A program made the translations under genes and the position numbers. This document shows, in pieces, positions 62,344-64,000 of a stretch of 64,000 nt of DNA. Source of the DNA: Scortum barcoo (lineage: Eukaryota; Chordata; Actinopteri; Centrarchiformes; Terapontidae); NCBI GenBank assembly GCA_023238725.1, contig CM041531.1, positions 18,126,643 to 18,190,642 on the forward strand. The letters run 5' to 3'. Position 1 is the first letter of the stretch. The number at the start of each line of letters is the position of its first letter. Under the pieces are notes generated by a model that saw only the letters and a program-made list of their open reading frames with translations, had not been told where the DNA came from and made no database searches.

Positions 62344-62546
62344 CAAAACTGAAAGTCTCAAAATCAGCTTGGCCAAGAAAGATCCATGAGGCAAAAAACA
62401 GCATCTGTCATTTTATCTGTGATGGGCGCTTGGAGGCATTATGTCATATGACATATCCATCGTACAGAACGCGCAGGGATACTTCGATACACATCTCTTC
62501 AGACATTTGACTTGTTTGGAGCGGGGGACAGAGAGAAAACAGAGGG

Positions 62547-62574
62547 GAGAGAGAGAGAGAGAGAGAGAGAGAGA
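62547..62574 (+). repeat. (GA)14 microsatellite
   Basis: Uninterrupted GA run followed by a longer purine-rich stretch with GGAGAGGAGAGG units to about 62630. Confidence 0.95.
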
Positions 62575-63939
62575 CGATGGATAGAACCTGAGGAGAGGAG
62601 AGGCGATGAGAGGAGAGGAGGAGGAGTTTGTAATAAGGCCTCTTTGCTGGCTCTGGTCTTCAGCCACATTCTGTTGACATACGTGACAACGTGCCAATGG
62701 GCCAGACACATTATTTCACACTATTTCACTCTTCCATGGTTTCCCACACACACGTTGTTCATGCACACAAGCAGAGAGGGAGAGCCAGGGCGTGTTCGTG
62801 TGGCTGGCAATTAGTGTAATAAAGTAGACCAATAAAACAATAAAATAGAATAAAAGACAGACAGGCTAAAGGGAAAGTCATTCCTGATTCTGACACATAA
62901 GATTTATAAATGCCATGCCGACCGGGTCTCAGGAGTATTGTAGTTGTGATATAAGCAACTTTAACTAGGTTTAAGCAATCATATTTAGAAAGTTTCTCCA
63001 CCACACATATCAACTAAAAAGAATAAGGCTAGCGTTATTAGCATCATACTATAGGCGCCTACAAATCCCATGAAATATCCAAAACCACCAAGCCCACATG
63101 GCCCCTACTGAAAATGTTACTCCACTACGGTTAACTAGTTCATCAAACTGGTTTCTGTAAAAAAAAAACAGGAGCGGTAGTTTTCAGAGAACAGGAGTGT
63201 AAAAGTGTTTTTTTTTGTCTAAATCGGTTGCAGAGTTTTTCAGCTCTTGTAAGTGTTTACAGCATTTGTGTGTGTGGAAATTTTATAACAGTTTCCTTAG
63301 TCAGAGCTCACATGATGCCCAGGAATCCATAAAGGCTTGTTCCATACAGCCCCCCCCCCCAAAAAAAGAAGAAATGGCTAGAAAAGAGACAGAGGAAATC
63401 TGAATTTTCCCATAGAAGGACAAAGTCAGCAGGTCACACTTTCCTGTTCTTGGCCCTCAAATGACACTCACTTCAAGCTGGAGAGGGCTAAAATTAATTC
63501 CCATTTTGCTAAATTTACTTTTGATTAATAATGTATGTTTTCACCCTCTCTCTCTCTCTTCTCTCTCTCCCTCTCCCTCCCTCTCTGCTTTTTTTCCATG
63601 GCCTCAGTAGTGCAGCTGCAGCAGCGATGTTTGTAGGTGTCTTGAGGAATTTACATTTAGTCCTTTATTGTTTGAGAAAAGAAAGGGGGTGGGGCAGGAG
63701 CTGTGGTGGGGTTCTTGCTGATCTGTGGCTTTGAACCCTGAGTGGCACCTGTGCCTTGATGCCGGAGCCAATATTGGATTTGGCCCAGGTCACACCTTAG
63801 GGCGGTGGGTTAATGGCCCACTTTGCCAGGCGCACAGAGCTGCCCGGCCCTGCAGCACAGGCCAACCTGCTGTCTCAGCACTCCGCTCCTCGCAGCACAA
63901 GTTGCAGACAGAGCCTGCATGGTGAGAGAACGCACACAG

Positions 63940-63957
63940 ACACACACACACACACAC
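63940..63957 (+). repeat. (AC)9 microsatellite
   Basis: Short AC run near the right edge of the window. Confidence 0.9.
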
Positions 63958-64000
63958 GAACCGTATGTACAAGTGTGTGACGACACCCTGGCTAACATAC

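Larger units (their letters stand above)
58609..64000 (-). other. Intron of the TAF4-family gene
   Basis: The minus-strand DNA upstream of the acceptor at 58609-58610 shows no further TAF4 exon; the conserved basic AAIGPRKKRK segment expected in an earlier exon was looked for and not seen. It contains a fragment of a dispersed repeat (59.1-59.3 kb), GA microsatellites and a repeat-poor block at 61.5-62.1 kb. Confidence 0.65.

Noticed and set aside
1..64000. CRISPR array, phage, plasmid or operon structures
   Set aside because: Repeats are tandem simple sequence or dispersed elements, coding sequence is intron-split and vertebrate in type; none of these prokaryotic features is present.

Overview
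This is vertebrate nuclear DNA, almost certainly from a teleost fish and probably a percomorph. Coding sequence is split into short exons with GT/AG borders, introns are several kilobases long, dinucleotide and tetranucleotide microsatellites are dense, and many interspersed repeats resemble families I know from spiny-rayed fish genomes. Nothing looks prokaryotic, and there are no operons, CRISPR arrays or phage.

Three protein-coding genes are supported. (1) The 3' part of chst8 (GalNAc-4-O-sulfotransferase 1), + strand: a likely 38-base stem exon at 5619-5656 and the large terminal catalytic exon at 7129-8268, then a long 3' UTR with poly(A) signals near 11.0 and 11.2 kb. The exon for the N-terminal membrane anchor was not found and probably lies left of the window. 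(2) The complete coding region of kctd15, + strand: a CpG-rich promoter/first-exon region at about 27.3-29 kb, then four coding exons at 30958-31121, 37759-37903, 42912-43217 and 52087-52245. They join in phase to 257 residues with the BTB domain of the KCTD family and a C-terminal SUMO-type motif. The 3' UTR probably ends near 55.6 kb. (3) The last coding exon of a TAF4/TAF4B-family TFIID subunit, - strand, 58435-58608, with a probable 3' UTR reaching left to about 56.25 kb and an intron filling the right end of the window.

The chst8-kctd15 pair in the same orientation matches the human CHST8-KCTD15 order. A TAF4-type gene on the far side of kctd15 recalls instead the human KCTD1 neighbourhood (TAF4B, KCTD1, AQP4, CHST9). 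The window therefore looks like one member of an ancient duplicated block that kept all three gene types. kctd15 and the TAF4 gene converge, with predicted 3' ends less than 1 kb apart.

The rest is intergenic or intronic DNA: tRNA-derived SINE remnants, several non-autonomous transposon-like families present in two or more copies here, microsatellites, a strand-asymmetric pyrimidine/purine block in kctd15 intron 1, and repeat-poor blocks that may hold conserved regulatory elements. The three genes do not share a biochemical pathway: one is a Golgi sulfotransferase, one a nuclear regulator of neural crest development, and one a general transcription factor subunit.
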